NCBI GenBank assembly: GCA_028554755.1
Contig: JAPTOF010000011.1
Coordinates: 5,174,501-5,238,500, forward strand
Reading direction: 5' to 3'
Source: Cordia subcordata
Taxonomy: Eukaryota > Streptophyta > Magnoliopsida > Boraginales > Cordiaceae
DNA: 64,000 nucleotides
The first letter of the stretch is position 1. Each line of letters starts with the position of its first letter. This document shows positions 24,060-37,666 of the stretch, one piece after another. A model generated the notes under the pieces. That model was not told where the DNA came from and made no database searches. It saw nothing but the letters and a program-made list of their open reading frames with translations. Position numbers and translations under genes: made by a program.

Positions 24060-26700
24060 TAGCCTCATTTGGAGCTACAGTTGCAACCTCATTTGTACCA
24101 ACAATTACAGTTTCATTTGCTCCATTTTTGCCACCATTTCTGCCAACTTTATAGCCACCATTCCTGCCATCTCTACTACCACCATTTTTACCACCACTAC
24201 TACCACTATTTTTCTCACCTCTACTAGTATTTGTAAATGATTCTTGAGTGGTGAGTGGCTATTAAAAGATGATCAATATTTAAGTTATCTATTAAAAGTA
24301 AATGAATAAGTAAATAAAAGTGATCATTATGGCCACCATTACTCACGTTATTCATAGAAGGTGCAGGTTGATTTTAATTATTGTTTATAGAAGATGCAGG
24401 CTGATTTTGATCACCATTACTGCCTTGCATATTTGTTCTCTACATAAAAAGTGTAAAATTGTAATTGAATAAGTAAATAAAAGAGCAACAGAAAATAAAT
24501 ATAAAAGCTAATACCCTCAAGAGAGTCGAGTTTGGATGAATTGGATTTCTGTAAGCGTTCTTGTTGTGTTCTCTTTGTAAGCATTTTCTACATGTTTGTG
24601 TCAATCCATTCCTTGTGGACACATTACTGCAGCTTTGTCCCTCATTAGCATTCCTTTTCCTTGCTTTGGGTGGCCTACCAATCCTTTTATTAAACATTGG
24701 TGGGACAAACGGTTCTCCACTTCCTTCCACATAGTCATGTGGTATAGGAGCTGCATGAATCATATTCTCATACACAACCATGTATACATTCTTTCAGAAA
24801 CAAGCATCAACATAGTCTTTCCATCTTTTTCCATATTTATGTATGCCAAAGCATGACAATAAGGGTAACCCATCAACTTAGACCTGCCACATGTGCATGT
24901 CTTGTTGCATAAGTTCACAACATACTTATTCCATTATTGCATAACCTCATATTCTTCTTGCCCACACCAGTTTTCATTCCATTCTCTTGTAGCCTCATTC
25001 AATCTTCTAATCTTCTTAACAATGTTAGGGCATATAGCACCCTTATACTTCTCACTGGCAACCTTCTTGACTTGTATTCTAGCCATTAACTTTGCTCTAA
25101 TTGCCTCCCACATTGTTATCACCGGTTTGTCCCTAGCATCAATAATGTAATTGTTAAATGACTCACAAATATTGTTCACCATGGTGTCACACTTAATTGC
25201 AATAGGAAAATATGACCCAGCCCATTGTTCCGAACTTATCTTTCTCAACCACTCAACTGCAGTCTTATTATCACCAACTCTTGGATCAGTTTTCTCAATT
25301 TGCTTCATTGTCCTTTCAAACTCCCTTTTAATGCATGTTGAAGTAGTTTTTCAAAACAAATGTTTAAGTGCTATACTTGAAAACGTTTTCTTGAAATTTT
25401 GGTACATGTATCTTATGCAAAATCTATGATGTATCCCTGGATACTCATTATTAAACACCTTACACAAACCTTTCTACCTATTTGAAATATGCACCCAACG
25501 CTTTTCATATGGACTGCCAATCAGATTATGTAACTCATTTAGAATCCAAGACCATGTCACTTTTCTCTCAATTGGAACTATAGCCATTGCAATTGGGAAC
25601 ATATTGTCATTCCAATCTCTCCCAATAGTGGCCAATAACTGTCCCCCATATGGTGTCTTTAGAAAATAGCCATCAAGCCCTATTATACCTCTACTGCCAG
25701 TCATAAACCCATTTTTCATTGCAGTAAGACAAAAAATCATTTTTCAAACATGGGGTAGGGAGACTAGATGCTATCCCCTTCAAGTTCCTTTAGAGCTGCA
25801 TGCTTTACTCTAATTGCCTTGTATTTACTACAATTCACTTTTACTTTTGTATATATACGTGTTTGCAACTCTAAAATTGATTGGTCTCTATTTCTCTTCA
25901 CCATTTTTACAATTCTCTTCCCCAAATACTTATAATCCGCATGGGAATTATCATCTCTATGTCCACAGTTATGACGGCCTTTAAGAGTTTTAATTTGAAA
26001 GGTTGTATCACCCATAACAGGAGATGCATGAAGTCTTCATGTGTTTTGGCATGCTTACAAATTGTTGTCACTCTAACACTTTCTTTCTTAATCAACCTAT
26101 AGTCTATCCCCTTCCTAATACACCAATCCTTAAACACAAGTCTAAATTCTACAATTGCCCCAAATTTAATTTATTGTTCAAGCTCAAATATTTTCATGTT
26201 CACACCTTCCTTATATTCAGGAAAAGAAGGCAAATCTTCATTATCATCTCCTTGGATATTCTCTAAATTATCTACATCTTCTTTTGATAAATCACTGCAC
26301 CATTCCTGTTGGTTTTCCTCGTATACTTTCTTTTCCTTTTGCCTACCATTTTTTCCTTCTTTAACCTAGTATACTTCTCTCTATTTGAAATCTCATCATC
26401 ATTATCATCACCAGTGTTATCATTATTTTCAATATCATAAAAAACACAACCAGAACTATTAGAATCAATATCAGATAAAGAAATCTCATCATTAGCAGGC
26501 AAAACATAATTGCAATCATCTGAATCTGAATGCATAAAAACTTCACCATCACTTGTTGCATGTTCATTGCCCAAATCATTATGATTTTCCTCTTCTTCAT
26601 TAACTACATTAGTTTCATTAACTTCAGGCCCTCCACAATTACCATAAGTCAATGCAGCTAATTTTTGAACTCCACTAGGATTAGGATTAGGATTAATGGT
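24060..26700 (-). pseudogene. Mutator-like (MuDR/MURA) transposase remnant
   Basis: On the minus strand: an acidic N-terminal part (26652-26272, many Asp/Glu/Asn), a MuDR-type N-terminal DNA-binding stretch (26137-25764, with FQIKTLKGRHNC), the DDE catalytic start with GIIGLDGYFLK and NDNMFPIAMAIV (25740-25474), the later core with WAGSYFPIAIKCDTM and NICESFNNYI (25308-24934), a Cys/His segment near 24920-24840 that fits a SWIM finger, and a C-terminal Cys-rich knuckle with TCRKCLQREHNK (24781-24500). The tail to about 24060 is Gly/Asn rich. Stops and frame changes split it into at least five pieces, so no active transposase is encoded. The terminal inverted repeats of the element could not be identified. 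Confidence 0.85.
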
Positions 26701-27105
26701 CTGTTTGGAATAGTCTTATCTGAAATTTGAAATCTGATAAGTATCTTATTTGATAAGTATCTTATAAGAAATAAGGGTCTGATGTAATAAGACTGTTTGG
26801 TCTAAAAGTCTTATTAACTTAATCTGAAATATTAAATAAGCTGAATTGACCAAAATACCCTAAAATATCTAATAATGCCTTAAAACATTATGGTATTAAT
26901 GGAAAGAAAAGTTTCATTAAACTTTCAAAAATTCCAAGTGCGTCCCAAATAATATATAAAATACGTGGGGCCTTGCTTAAATTTTTACACTACAAATTAA
27001 GTTGTCTTAAAATAAGTATCTTATCATAAGCCCAAAAATAAACATGCTTTTTGACATAAGATATGAAATAAGATGAGATGCTTACGATAAGCTGTAAACA
27101 AGCAC
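26699..27105. mobile_element. MITE-like insertion in the 5' end of the transposase remnant
   Basis: Ends are imperfect inverted repeats ('ctgtttggaatagtcttatc' against the complement of 'gataagctgtaaacaagcac'), and the inside carries repeated 'ataagtatctta' motifs. It interrupts the N-terminal side of the Mutator-like reading frame. Ends are approximate. Confidence 0.45.
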
Positions 27106-27439
27106 AGCAATATTTGGTTTTTGGACATTAACAGAATATTGCTCATCCTATTTTCCCACATTTTCCTCAATCCAAACAGGTTGTAATAGTCCTTCTGTAA
27201 TGACAAATTTTGTATGTATTACTAACATACCTAAGGAATTTACTCATTTTTCGAGATTGTGGGACGCTAAAAACTTTGGAATTAAAATGAAAAAAAAAAA
27301 AATGTAACTCCACTTCGTTCGAAATCAGTAGGCAATTCTATTTTCATAACCAGGCACCTTGTTACTTTTTCATTTTCAAAACAGTGGCAAAAAGAAATCT
27401 ACTCCACTCTGCTTGCCGGAAGAATAATCGAATCAAACA
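27106..27439 (+). promoter_or_regulatory. Probable TAD1 promoter and 5' UTR
   Basis: Lies directly upstream of the TAD1 start codon with no other gene between. No convincing TATA box was identified. Assignment is by position. Confidence 0.4.
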
Positions 27440-30400
27440 ATGGAAAACTCCGGCTCAGAGGCGAGACCATTACCAACCTCATCGTCATCACCTGATACGA
27501 CGCCGTCTTCGCCTACAAAACCATGGGGAGAGAGAGTAGCAGAAGCAGTAATACAAGTATACAAGTCACGACCAAAGAAAGGAAAGCCTCAGGGTCGTGA
27601 AGTCACCGTCTTGGCCGCCTTCCTTGTCTCCTCTCCTTCCAATGGTAACCCCCTTTTTTCCATTTCTTTTTTCTTTTTCATCTTTTGAAAGAAAAAGAAC
27701 AATGCACTACGTTTTGGGTCATTTCGAATGGCTTATTGATTGTATATTTTTGTTTCAAGTGTTCGTTAAATTTTGTATTTTTTTCATATAAACCATTTTC
27801 TGTAATTTTAAAGGGTAAGAGTAATTGTTCATTGGGCATAAATGATGTCTTTAATTTTTCATTTGGATGGTTTTGCTAATGTATTTTTTTTTTTTTCCAA
27901 TTTCGAATTGATCAGTAATTTTTTTTGTCGTGTCAAGTGGCTACTAAACTTTGTATTTGTTTCAAACAAACCATTTACTCCAATTTTTAAAGTTTGAAAG
28001 TTGACTGTTAATTGGGAAGAGAAGGTGTTTTTAATTTTTCAGATTGTTAGTTTTGTGATCAAGATACGAGGGAATCAGTTATTTTAAGTGAATACAATGT
28101 TTAGCAGACGATTGGAACCAGAAAATAAAATAGTTTAGGGGATATTTGAAATGTCAAAATTGGAATGTTTCTCTAATAGTGTTGAGCAGCTGAATTTATC
28201 ATCAATTATATGAAGAAAATAATTAATTTTCTGTTGTTTGATGTTTAGAGCTGGAGGTGGTGGCTCTGGGAACAGGCACGAAATGTATAGGGAGGTCAAG
28301 GCGGAGTGAGAAAGGCGATGTCGTGAATGATTCTCACGCTGAAATTATTGCCAGAAGATCTCTTTTGAGGTTCAGTTTTATTTATATTTTTCTTTTATTT
28401 AAAATCTTTCTCCTTTGGCGTTAATAATTTGCTCACTGTTCTTGCCTAGTTTTGTTCATGATGCTTATTTTGTGTGCCCATTTATTCCACTCCAAATTAA
28501 TAGATACCAATTGTGCCACACTCACATCAAACACACACTATATAAACTGCGGGAACACTGTATGCTGTACAACCTCAGTCCTTTGTGTTAAGTTAGGGGA
28601 GAGAATTATGGTGTGAAAATCTGCTGTACCCAATTAAACTGCACTAAACATTTGGAAAGCTCTTCAGCTGACACAAATTTTGCTCTCTGAACTGTACATT
28701 TGATGACGTGAGCAATCAGATACTCGTCAGAAGGTGTGGGTATTACCTATGGAAGTAGATATAGCAGGAGAGCTAAGACGAGAGAGCTAAGATTGCTTGG
28801 ATGAGGAGATGCAAACGTGATTGCGTGTATAGAGCTAATAGAGTGGGGATGACCCTTTACAAGATTTGGGGTGGGGGTGGGGAGGTTAGGGGAGTTGATC
28901 CTTTAGGAATTCGTGTAGCATCATGAACTCTGTCTAATGCAGTAAGGCGTAGTTTGGTTTGATAATGCAGCTTAAGGGCCTGATTGGATCAGCTATTTTT
29001 TTTTTTTTTTCATGAAAAACACTTTTCTTTGCCTAATAAAAGTACATTTTTTTTGCAATAACTATTTGTCTTGGCTTCTAAAAAAGTTGAAACTCTAAAA
29101 GAAGCCATAATTTTTAGAAAGTCAAAAAAGTGCTTTTCTCAAAAGTGGTTAAAAAAAGTGCTTTTAAAGAAGCCAATCCAAACGAGCCTTAACTTATCAT
29201 GTGCAAATTATTTTGAAAAATACCAAAAATGTAGTTGGGATGACCAAGATTATTATATCATTGCTTTGAGTTTTTCATTATTAAAATGGGAGATTGTACA
29301 GCGTAAAGAGGAAAATCTTTGTGGCTGAAAGCCTTCCATGTATTGAGCTTAGGTTTATCTCCTAACTGCATTACCAAAGAATGAAATATTTATGCAAATT
29401 TCGCTGATGAAAATAATAATTTTTTGCACAGAAGTTTTAGGTTCCTGGATGAGTAAGATATGTAGATGTTATTGGACAAAGTCCTATTCTTTACTGACTT
29501 TTGTGATCTAAGAACAGGAATTTAATTCTGTCAGGTACTTTTATACAGAAATACAATGCCTCAAAACTATTGATCGTGATCAAGAACATGGTAATGGAGG
29601 CGTAAAGACTCCTGGTGAAGGTGTTAGAAACTTGCTTCTGCATTTAGGCACCGATGAGTCTATCCACAGAAAGTTCAAAGTTAGACCTGGGTGGAAATTG
29701 CATCTATATATTTCACAACTGCCATGTGAGTACTGCTATTACTAAATGTCAGTTTCTATGGTCCTCAAACAAAAGACTTAGCATTCATCTAATTTGATGT
29801 ACTCTTTGTAGGTGGAGAGGCGTCCCTGGGTTCCCTGCCTTCTCCTTCAAATAATGGTGCTCCAAATGAAAATCTGGCATCTGTAAGTGAACTTAATAAT
29901 TCCTTCGCAGAAGTTGCCACACCTTTTGAAAGGTTAAATGGTAATTTTTTTCTTTAAATTTGCTAATATTAGTGGTCATGGTGCCTTAACTTGAACCATC
30001 ATACTTGCTTGGGTTGCCTTAACTTGAACCATCATAAGTTGAACCCTCATACTTGGGTTTACTTTATTTTTTCTTTTCTTCCCCTTCTCTAAAATTATTG
30101 TTGATGTGTGTGAATTTACTGTGTGCATTAGAGAGAACTAAAAAGCAAGTCGTGTTATAGTAGTAAGCCTGCTATTGTGGTTGGAATTATGGTGTCTACA
30201 AAATATTGTATTTTCTATTTCCCTTTCTTCCTTCTCTCGTGTCCACCTGGATTTGCAAATTCTATTAGCAAATTATCTTATCACTCCTTCCCTGTCTTCA
30301 CCCTTTTTCTATAGCATGCTTTCTGTTATTTTGGCAATCAGAGTCTTGGTGATAGTTGCTTCTTTTTTTTTTTTTTGGGGGGGGGGGGGTGTAGGAGGGG

Positions 30401-33400
30401 GTCGAACTTTCTTATATTAGGCATCTTTTGGTCAGAGTTTTTTGCTATATTTCTGTGGTCTCTTGCATTTTCTACATATTACTTTGTATTTTTGTTAGTT
30501 CTGTTTTTCACAGCTAATGCTACCTAATCATAATCGGTCTTCTGGTTGAAAGTGCTTCTATTTTCACAATCAAATTTAGTGGAATCTATATTATTTTGAC
30601 GATATTCCATTTTTCTGCTCAAATCTTTCTTTTTAAAACGTATATGGTATATCTATATGCAGATTTTGTTTTGAGCAATTGCTCAGATAGTATTGGCTCG
30701 GTTCAGAGGAAGCCTGGTCGTGGAGATACAACTTTGTCAGTTAGCTGCTCTGACAAGATTGCCCGTTGGAATGCTCTTGGAGTTCAAGGTTCCTTTGCCG
30801 CTACATATAATGCATCTAAATAGTGATGCTTTTCTTAGTTAAAGAGCATGAATTTCTTGGTCTGTTCGCTTATAACCATTTCCATGAAAAAGTGCTTTCA
30901 TGAAAATTTATATACTGCTTCACTCTGGAAGATGAGAATGTGTTTCTTCTAGTTGCAGTATTTTCTTGGTCTTTTTCCTATTTGAGTGTAACATTTAATA
31001 TACCAACAGGAGGAAGGAATAAAAGAGTTTGTAGCTCTTAAATCATTAGAAGTCACTTTTATTCTGAGACCATAGCAGCAAAATATCATGATTATTGGGT
31101 CACATTACGGATATCATGGTGAGAGTGAAGTTCTGAAAGAAAATAAACCCTTTTTCTTGGATATTCCTGAAGAATTATTGGTTAGTGCCAAATGCCATAT
31201 TTGGGATTTCTTAAATAACCAAATTAATTCTTGTGATTATCCATAATTTTACTTCTTGTTTGCAACTTTCTCTTCTCAGTGGAAACATGGAGAAAAAGTA
31301 TCATGAAAACGTGGAAACATTTTTGCTTGGAATTGTCGTTATTTCTCATTTGGTTAGCTTTCTCATGTAATGATTTCTACCTCATATCTTTCTCTGCAGT
31401 TTCAGAATGTCTTACGATGTTTAGTGATTTTCAATTGTTCCTGGTCATGAATGGAAAAAACGTCTTAATTGCCTTTTGCTGCAGGGGCCTTGCTTTCTTA
31501 CTTTCTTGAACCAGTCTATATTTCCACTATAACTGTTGGACTATCCCCTTTTAATCTCAAGAGTCATCTCACAGAAGCTTACATGCAAAGAGCCTTGTAT
31601 GAGCGCATCCTACCATTATCGGACAAGCTAATGGATCCGTTCCGAGTGAATAAGGTTCAAATCCGTCCTTTCCATGCTTTCTCTGCCCTTTCTGCTTGAA
31701 GAAAGTTGATGTAATTTACTTTTCATGTAATAATCATAACGACAATGACCCTTTACTCATTTTCTTTTGTTGTGTGTATGCAGCCACTCTTTTGTGTCGC
31801 ACCAGTACCACCAATAGAGTTTCAGCATTCCGAGACTGCTCTGAGCACATTAACTTGCGGGTAGCTTCATGTTCTCCTTACAGGACTAGTTTCTCAGTTA
31901 TCAGTTATGTAATACTTTTTCAATCAGTTGTTTCTCTTATGTTGCCGTTTGATTTTCAGGTATTCAATATGCTGGAACAAGCTTGGCTTGCATGAGGTCA
32001 TTCTTGGAACCACTGGCAGAAAACAAGGAACCTCTGCAAAAGGAGCAATTTACCCTTCTACTGAGTCATGTTTGTGCAAGTAAGCTAAGCAGAAGTTACA
32101 CTTAAAAAGTTTCAGAAGCTTTCATGATTTGTCTGAATCCTAATGATATCTAACTTTATCACACTGAAGGAAACGGTTGTTCCAATCATTCTTGTTGCTG
32201 AGGCATGACCTGTTTGACAATAGTCCAGTGGTTGATATTTCTTACCATGAATTCAAGGTAATTTTGCTTCCATAGTTTGAGCTGTATAAATATTTTCAAC
32301 AGCTATGCCCTATTGTTCTTACTCTTTGCACTGAGGATGTGGGCAAGTCCTGAACGTGTGATAATATATTCGAAGATTATTCATAGGAAAATACTCTCTA
32401 GGAAATCTGGCCAGTACTTTTGGAAAACAAGATTATCTTGAGATGCTATTCCGTCTCTCACAACTGAGGTTGACTTCACCTTAGCTGCAGCTTTTTTTTT
32501 TTTAATTTTTTTTATATATCCATAAAGATTTACCAAATATTTAGCGGTAAATTTCTTGTAAATGAGCCTTAGATTAATATTGGGATCATGAAATGAGAAT
32601 GAGAAGTTGCTGCATTGCATCAGAAAAGTAGGCAGTGAGGCATATTTTATTTTGTCCTCATATTTTGCTTCAAAAAGGCTTGAATTTAGATCTTAAAGAG
32701 TTCAATAAACTACCTTATGATACTTGGATTCTCAAGTAAAATGCCCTCAACATGGTATGACAAACTGATCAAGTAATCCTGCAGAAATCTTGGCTCTTGA
32801 CAAGTAATTTATATCCACTGGCCCTGGATGGCAAACCAGTGAACTGATCATTTTGAATGAGTTTTATTTTTTCTAATGTGATGCAGTTAATAGGAATAAC
32901 GGTTGAGTGTGCAGGTGCTTCTGGAGTTTCTTTTCTGATGTGTGGGTGACTTAGTATCGTTTCTTTTGAATTTTACCAGATCATCATAATCATGAATCTT
33001 TGAATTTACGGACTCATGTTGTATGTTTATGGAGGCAGTTTGTTGAGAAGTTGAAATGGCAATAGATATCCTCTAGTATTATCATGTATCTTTTGCAATA
33101 CTGATAAATCTTCTTGTCCTGGGATGTGATACTAATATCTCTTGGTTTTGGTCACCATTAATACTTTGCTTGACTATCTTGTTTGTATGAGGTTTTGCTT
33201 TAGACTACGCTAAATTGGGAAGTTGGAAATCTTGGAATCACTATTACATGATTTTTATACTAAACTGACTGTATCATATTGGTTCCTCTTTGTCTCCAGT
33301 ATATTAACGTGTTTCCAAGGAACTATGTACTCAAATTTTGAGCAAGCCTATATATTTTGACTTACTGTTCTTGCTTGTTCTAATGTGTATAATCCTGCCA

Positions 33401-33600
33401 TCACCTTGCTGCATAACTTTTCTTTCTTTTCCCTGAGTTGCAGACTGTTATCTATTAAGGCTACTTGATGTGTTAGTAATCTTTTGCAGGAAATGTCACA
33501 AGGTTATAGTTTATCTTCAAAGACCTTCAAAGAAAGTGCACACTTTAGGAATTGGCGTGTGAAGCCACGAAACTTTGAGGCTTTCTCAAGTGTAGAATAG
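27440..33600 (+). CDS. TAD1: tRNA-specific adenosine deaminase TAD1/ADAT1 (ten exons, 445 aa)
   Basis: Deaminates adenosine 37 of tRNA-Ala(AGC) to inosine, next to the anticodon. Coding exons: 27440-27644, 28249-28369, 29535-29725, 29812-29940, 30663-30788, 31485-31654, 31784-31860, 31960-32079, 32170-32257, 33490-33600. All introns are GT-AG, the phases agree, and the sum is 1338 nt, near the usual plant length. The zinc/catalytic motifs are H98-A-E100, P172-C-G-E175 and the S243-C-S-D-K247 block. That block sits in the family text [20 protein letters not shown] and is followed by [13 protein letters not shown]. The C-terminal HFRNWRVKP fits the family end. The protein has no targeting peptide that I can see, so nuclear or cytosolic action is inferred. 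Intron 2 holds a MITE. An alternative donor at 29883 (CTGTAAGT) would break the frame and was not used. Confidence 0.95.
28972..29192. mobile_element. MITE in TAD1 intron 2 ('gtttggattgg' TIR family)
   Basis: Left end TTAAGGGCCTGATTGGATCA; the right end is the complement of TTAAGGCTCGTTTGGATTGG. No ORF, T/A-rich core. The same TIR type occurs at 54439-54669, 61408-61649 and at the right edge of the window. Confidence 0.75.
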
Positions 33601-35393
33601 CTAGGTGAGTTGTATAATTATCCTTATTCAACCACTGCCCGTTGTAACCATATCAGAAACAGTTGCAGTTAGGGCAACTATATGTCTTGGCATGAAAATT
33701 ATGCTAGTTATGGAGAACTGATATAGCTGTCTGTTTAAATCAAACTGTATGAGACCAATTCAGGCCCCCAGGTTGGTTTTTTGAATCTAATGTCACTTCT
33801 CGTTCCAGTTAAAGCCATCTCCTTTGTAGCTACATGGACAAAAAGGTCTTCTCCGAGTATCTCAATCAACTTTTGTTGGGTGTTCCATTTACACTGTTAA
33901 AATGTTTACATTGCGCATTTCACAAGTGTCTTCATTGGTTTGGCTTCTTACATATTTAATCCATCTCAAGCAGTTCTCTTTTCCTGTCTGCAATTGGGGC
34001 CACACCTCAGTTTTTTCTTGGAAGTATATTTATAGTACTGTCTTTTTCAATGTTGCTGCTCATCTCATCTTTGGCGCAGACATTTTTAACATGTCGGTAC
34101 TTGACAGCTCAAGCAATGTGACAAATTTTGTTGTTTGCTTAACCTTGAATTTTCTACTTTTGCATCTGGAGCTGATATTTCTTTTTCTATTTGATCTAAA
34201 ACTGTGCAGACTGAAATAATTTTACCTTTTCATTTCAGTGGTGTATCGCATTATTTAGAGAAAGTAAAAGAGGGAGTCTCTCTGTCAAATATCATTCACC
34301 TTCCATAAGCATGCAAAACTGCTAATTTAGGGAAAAATGACCATTTTACTAGCACCACAAGTTGAAGGCTGTCTGTTTATCTTTTTCTTCTCTGAGCTAA
34401 CTCTTATGTTCAGATCAACCTCCCTCCCTGTCTACATCTTTGTTCCAGCTCCCCCTCTCCTCTTGCCCCCTCCCTCTCTTCAGTGAGTTGACTTACCTTT
34501 TCTGTTTTTCCAACCTTCACCTTTTTATTTCAGTTCAATTGTGCTGTGCATAAGCCCGTCTCTTTCACAAGTTAGGACTTACAACATTATCAGTTGGATT
34601 AAGCCAAGGATGACAATTTGGAGAATGGTAGCAGTTTGATATAAGTAAGAAAGAATTGGAATTCAGATTATCTAAGACATACAGGACTTGAGTGATTTAC
34701 TTGTATGGTCAATATCGTGTTCGTGTTGCTTTCTGCATACTTTGTGGAAAGGCTGGAATTTTTTATTGAGGAAATCTTGCATGATTTGTGGTATACAACT
34801 AACTATTTCTGTCATATATTCATTAATGATAGGCTTCTTGATTGACTGTCTTGCATGTTTTCCACCTTTGCTAATTCACGAGGGAGAAGGAATTGCTGCT
34901 AAGGCGACAGGATTGTTTTTCATAGAATTCTTGATATTAAAATGTTAATGAAGCATCCAATTGACAATAAAATCATGTACTGTAATTACACTATTCTACT
35001 GTCCATGTTATTTGTCTACTTGGCACTTGTATTCACTGTCTAATGAAATTAAGAATTATGCGAATATTTCATAGACTATATAATATGATGTTTCTTTTCT
35101 CTCTTTTTTTTTTTATGTGTTTTTGTTACTTTGTTTTTTCACTGCGATGGTTGATGTGGATTCGGAGGACTGGACTCACCAGTCAGTAGTGGAAATGAGG
35201 TGGGAAGGAGAAGAATGTGGTGGGATAAGCGTGGGGACTAGGGATGGGAAGGCATGAGTTCTGGTCCTGTATGAAACAGAACGTCCTTGTCTGAGGAAGA
35301 GAGAGAGGAGAAAGGGACAGCACTTGGAATGTAAAAGTTGCAAACAGCTGCAATTTTACTTCTTGCGTTGTTTGTAAAAGGTGGTCGGTAGAA
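33601..35393. other. TAD1 3' region with a possible 3' UTR intron; otherwise unassigned
   Basis: Four bases after the TAD1 stop there is a strong donor (AG|GTGAGT, 33605), and a good acceptor follows a T-rich tract at 34237-34238 (TTTCATTTCAG). An intron this close behind the stop would be invisible to nonsense-mediated decay. Beyond it no gene is recognised, and the open stretches at 33902-34219 and 34688-34948 show no domain. Confidence 0.35.
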
Positions 35394-35394
35394 T

Positions 35395-35437
35395 GTAGTG
35401 TCTTCGGAGTGCAATAGCTCATGTTTGTGTTTGTCTC
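35395..35437 (+). repeat. Direct repeat, copy 1 (about 43 bp)
   Basis: Sequence starting 'tgtagtgtcttcggagtgca' recurs at 37667 as 'tgtagtgtctttggagtaca', both continuing with 'atagctca'. The two copies lie on either side of the hAT-like element, copy 1 about 60 bp before its left end. Confidence 0.8.
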
Positions 35438-36344
35438 CGTTGGCAGCCCCCAATTGATTTCAGTGTAGAATGGAATGATAAGGTGATATATAAATTTAGA
35501 GATGGCAACGGGATGGGTATCCTGCCCATGAAACAATTCTAAACCCGCTACCCGAATAGCATTCCAATCCCAAACCCCGTCCCAAATCTGGATAAAAATT
35601 AAATGTAAATCCCATTCCCGGAACATCCCAAACCCGCGTGTACCCGGAACGCCCCAAATTCGGTTAAAAAAATAAAAATAAAATAAAAATTGAAACAAAA
35701 ATCACTATCAAGCACCCAAAAGAGACATAGAGAGAGAGAGTTAACATCTGAGAAAAAAAGTTCACAAATTACTGCACTTGAGAAATAAACAAAGCAAACT
35801 CTTTCTAAGATAAACGCATGGTGGGGATGAGATCTGAGAAATCTTAGTTGGAAAAAAATTCTTAAAAAACAAAAAAAATCTGAGAAATAACAGGATGAAA
35901 TCGCGACTCGCGAGCCTTTGCCTTGCGCCTTTACTAGAGATGAAGTACATGACTAGATGCCAAGAATGAGAAAATCTAATGCCCAATGGGGTTTTTTTTT
36001 CTTTTTTTTTAATGTGAGGCAGCGCCTCTATAATGAGAGAATATGAAATGTGAAAAGTGAAAACAACTAAGAAACTTCTAATGCATAAATGTTTTGCCAT
36101 ACGCTAGTGGACGTGAAGTAGTTGACCAATGATCTGAGATCTTTTTTTTCTTTTTTAATCTTATTTGTTTTAAATATTTTTTCTAGTATATGGTAAATCT
36201 TTTAGTTTTAAGTTTCTTTTTTACAAGAGTTTTTAAATTTTTAGTTTTAATTAGTCAGCTTTTCTTGATCAAAAAATAATTAGTCATTTTTAAAATTTTT
36301 TCTATAAAAAAATTAAAATTTGATTAGTAAGTTATACTAAACTA

Positions 36345-37370
36345 ATAAATATAAAATATTTTGAGATATTGGTATAATTTTATAATTTTAATTATATAAC
36401 TTCTAATTTTAAAATTTTACCATAAGTTAAAATTTTAAAGAGTAAAAGATTGAGGGTTCAAACCTTACTACTATCCATAAAGTAAAAATCTTTGCAACAT
36501 TTTAATGTATAATATGTATATGCATATGTATATATATACACACACACATGCACACACACACACACATATATATATATAATATGTACACATAAAAATAATT
36601 ATTTAATAAATGTGAAAAATCTTAAGTAGCTATTAAGCTATATAACTAAAGTTAGTTTGTTAGTGTAGCTACGTAATTAGGGTTAATCTATTGTTTAGTA
36701 TAATTATAATTAAAGATAGCCTTATAACTAGAATTATTACAATTTCTATTTTAGTTCTAACTATTATCATTTCTTGTATAATTCTAATTAATATGCATAT
36801 AAGAAAATGTTACCAGTGGAACTACAATTAGCTAATAAATATAAAATATATTGAGATGTTAATAGAACTTGTATAATTCTAATTAGATAACTTATAATAA
36901 TAAGCTTTTTTGCATAAATAAAAAGTGAAAAATGAAATATTAGTTTAATGGTAATCCACTATAAGTTAAATTTTAAAGACTAAAAGGTTAAAACCTTACT
37001 ATTATCAACAAAAGTAATAATTTTTGCTTCTTTATTTACTGTATAATATACATATACATATATATAACTACAATTAATTAATAAATGTAAAACATATTTA
37101 GATAGGTATGTAACTAAAGGTAGTGTAGCTATATAATTAGAATTAGTTTGTTATTTAGTATAATGCTAACTAAAGTTAATCATATAACTAGAATTTGTAT
37201 GATTTTTTATATAATCATATAACTAGTTCTATCATAGTTCTAATTATTATAGTTTCTTATATAGTCCTAATAAATATGCATATAAAAAATGTTATCAATA
37301 TAACTATAATTAATTAATAAATATAAAATATATTGAGATATTAATATAAATTATATAATAAGGTATGGAT
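36345..37370. repeat. Tandem repeat with about 480-bp period inside the hAT-like element
   Basis: The block 'taataaatataaaatat(a/t)ttgagat' occurs near 36348, 36834 and 37315. Between these anchors, 'gttcaaaccttacta', 'gtgtagcta' and 'aatatgcatataa' recur in the same order. About two units with clear divergence. Confidence 0.75.
36539..36578. repeat. CA/TA microsatellite
   Basis: Alternating CA then TA dinucleotides. Confidence 0.8.
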
Positions 37371-37666
37371 ATATATGTGTATATACGTGTACATATATAA
37401 TTAAATATATATATGTACATATGTATGTATACGGGACGGAACCGGGTATTGTTCTGAGTACCTGTTACCCGGATTCTAGAAGCCGGGTTTGGGAATGCGG
37501 GTACCCGGAGGTCACTTTTAGTTCCGTCCCAAATCTTAACACGTATTTTTAATTGTTCTGGGTTCGTTCTGGGTTCTTAACAGGACGAATTTTTATTGGC
37601 TTTTTAGCTGGTCGGCCGTACCGGGTACCCTAAGTCATTCATCCCGTTGCTATCCCTATATATAAT

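Larger units (their letters stand above)
35497..37658. mobile_element. Non-autonomous hAT-like element, 2.16 kb
   Basis: Left terminus TAGAGATGGCAACGGGATGG; the right terminus is the complement of TAGGGATAGCAACGGGATGA. Both ends continue into GC-rich 'ccgggtaccc'-type DNA that contrasts with the AT-rich middle. Flanking 8-mers are TATAAATT and TATATAAT (6 of 8 match), weakly supporting an 8-bp target duplication. No transposase ORF. The middle holds a tandem array with a period of about 480 bp. Confidence 0.75.

Noticed and set aside
29812..29882. Alternative short form of TAD1 exon 4 ending at the CTGTAAGT donor
   Set aside because: It would shift the frame relative to exon 5; the donor at 29941 keeps the family text in frame.
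35183..35698. Minus-strand open frame of 171 codons
   Set aside because: It crosses the left end of the hAT-like element, is low-complexity and shows no domain.
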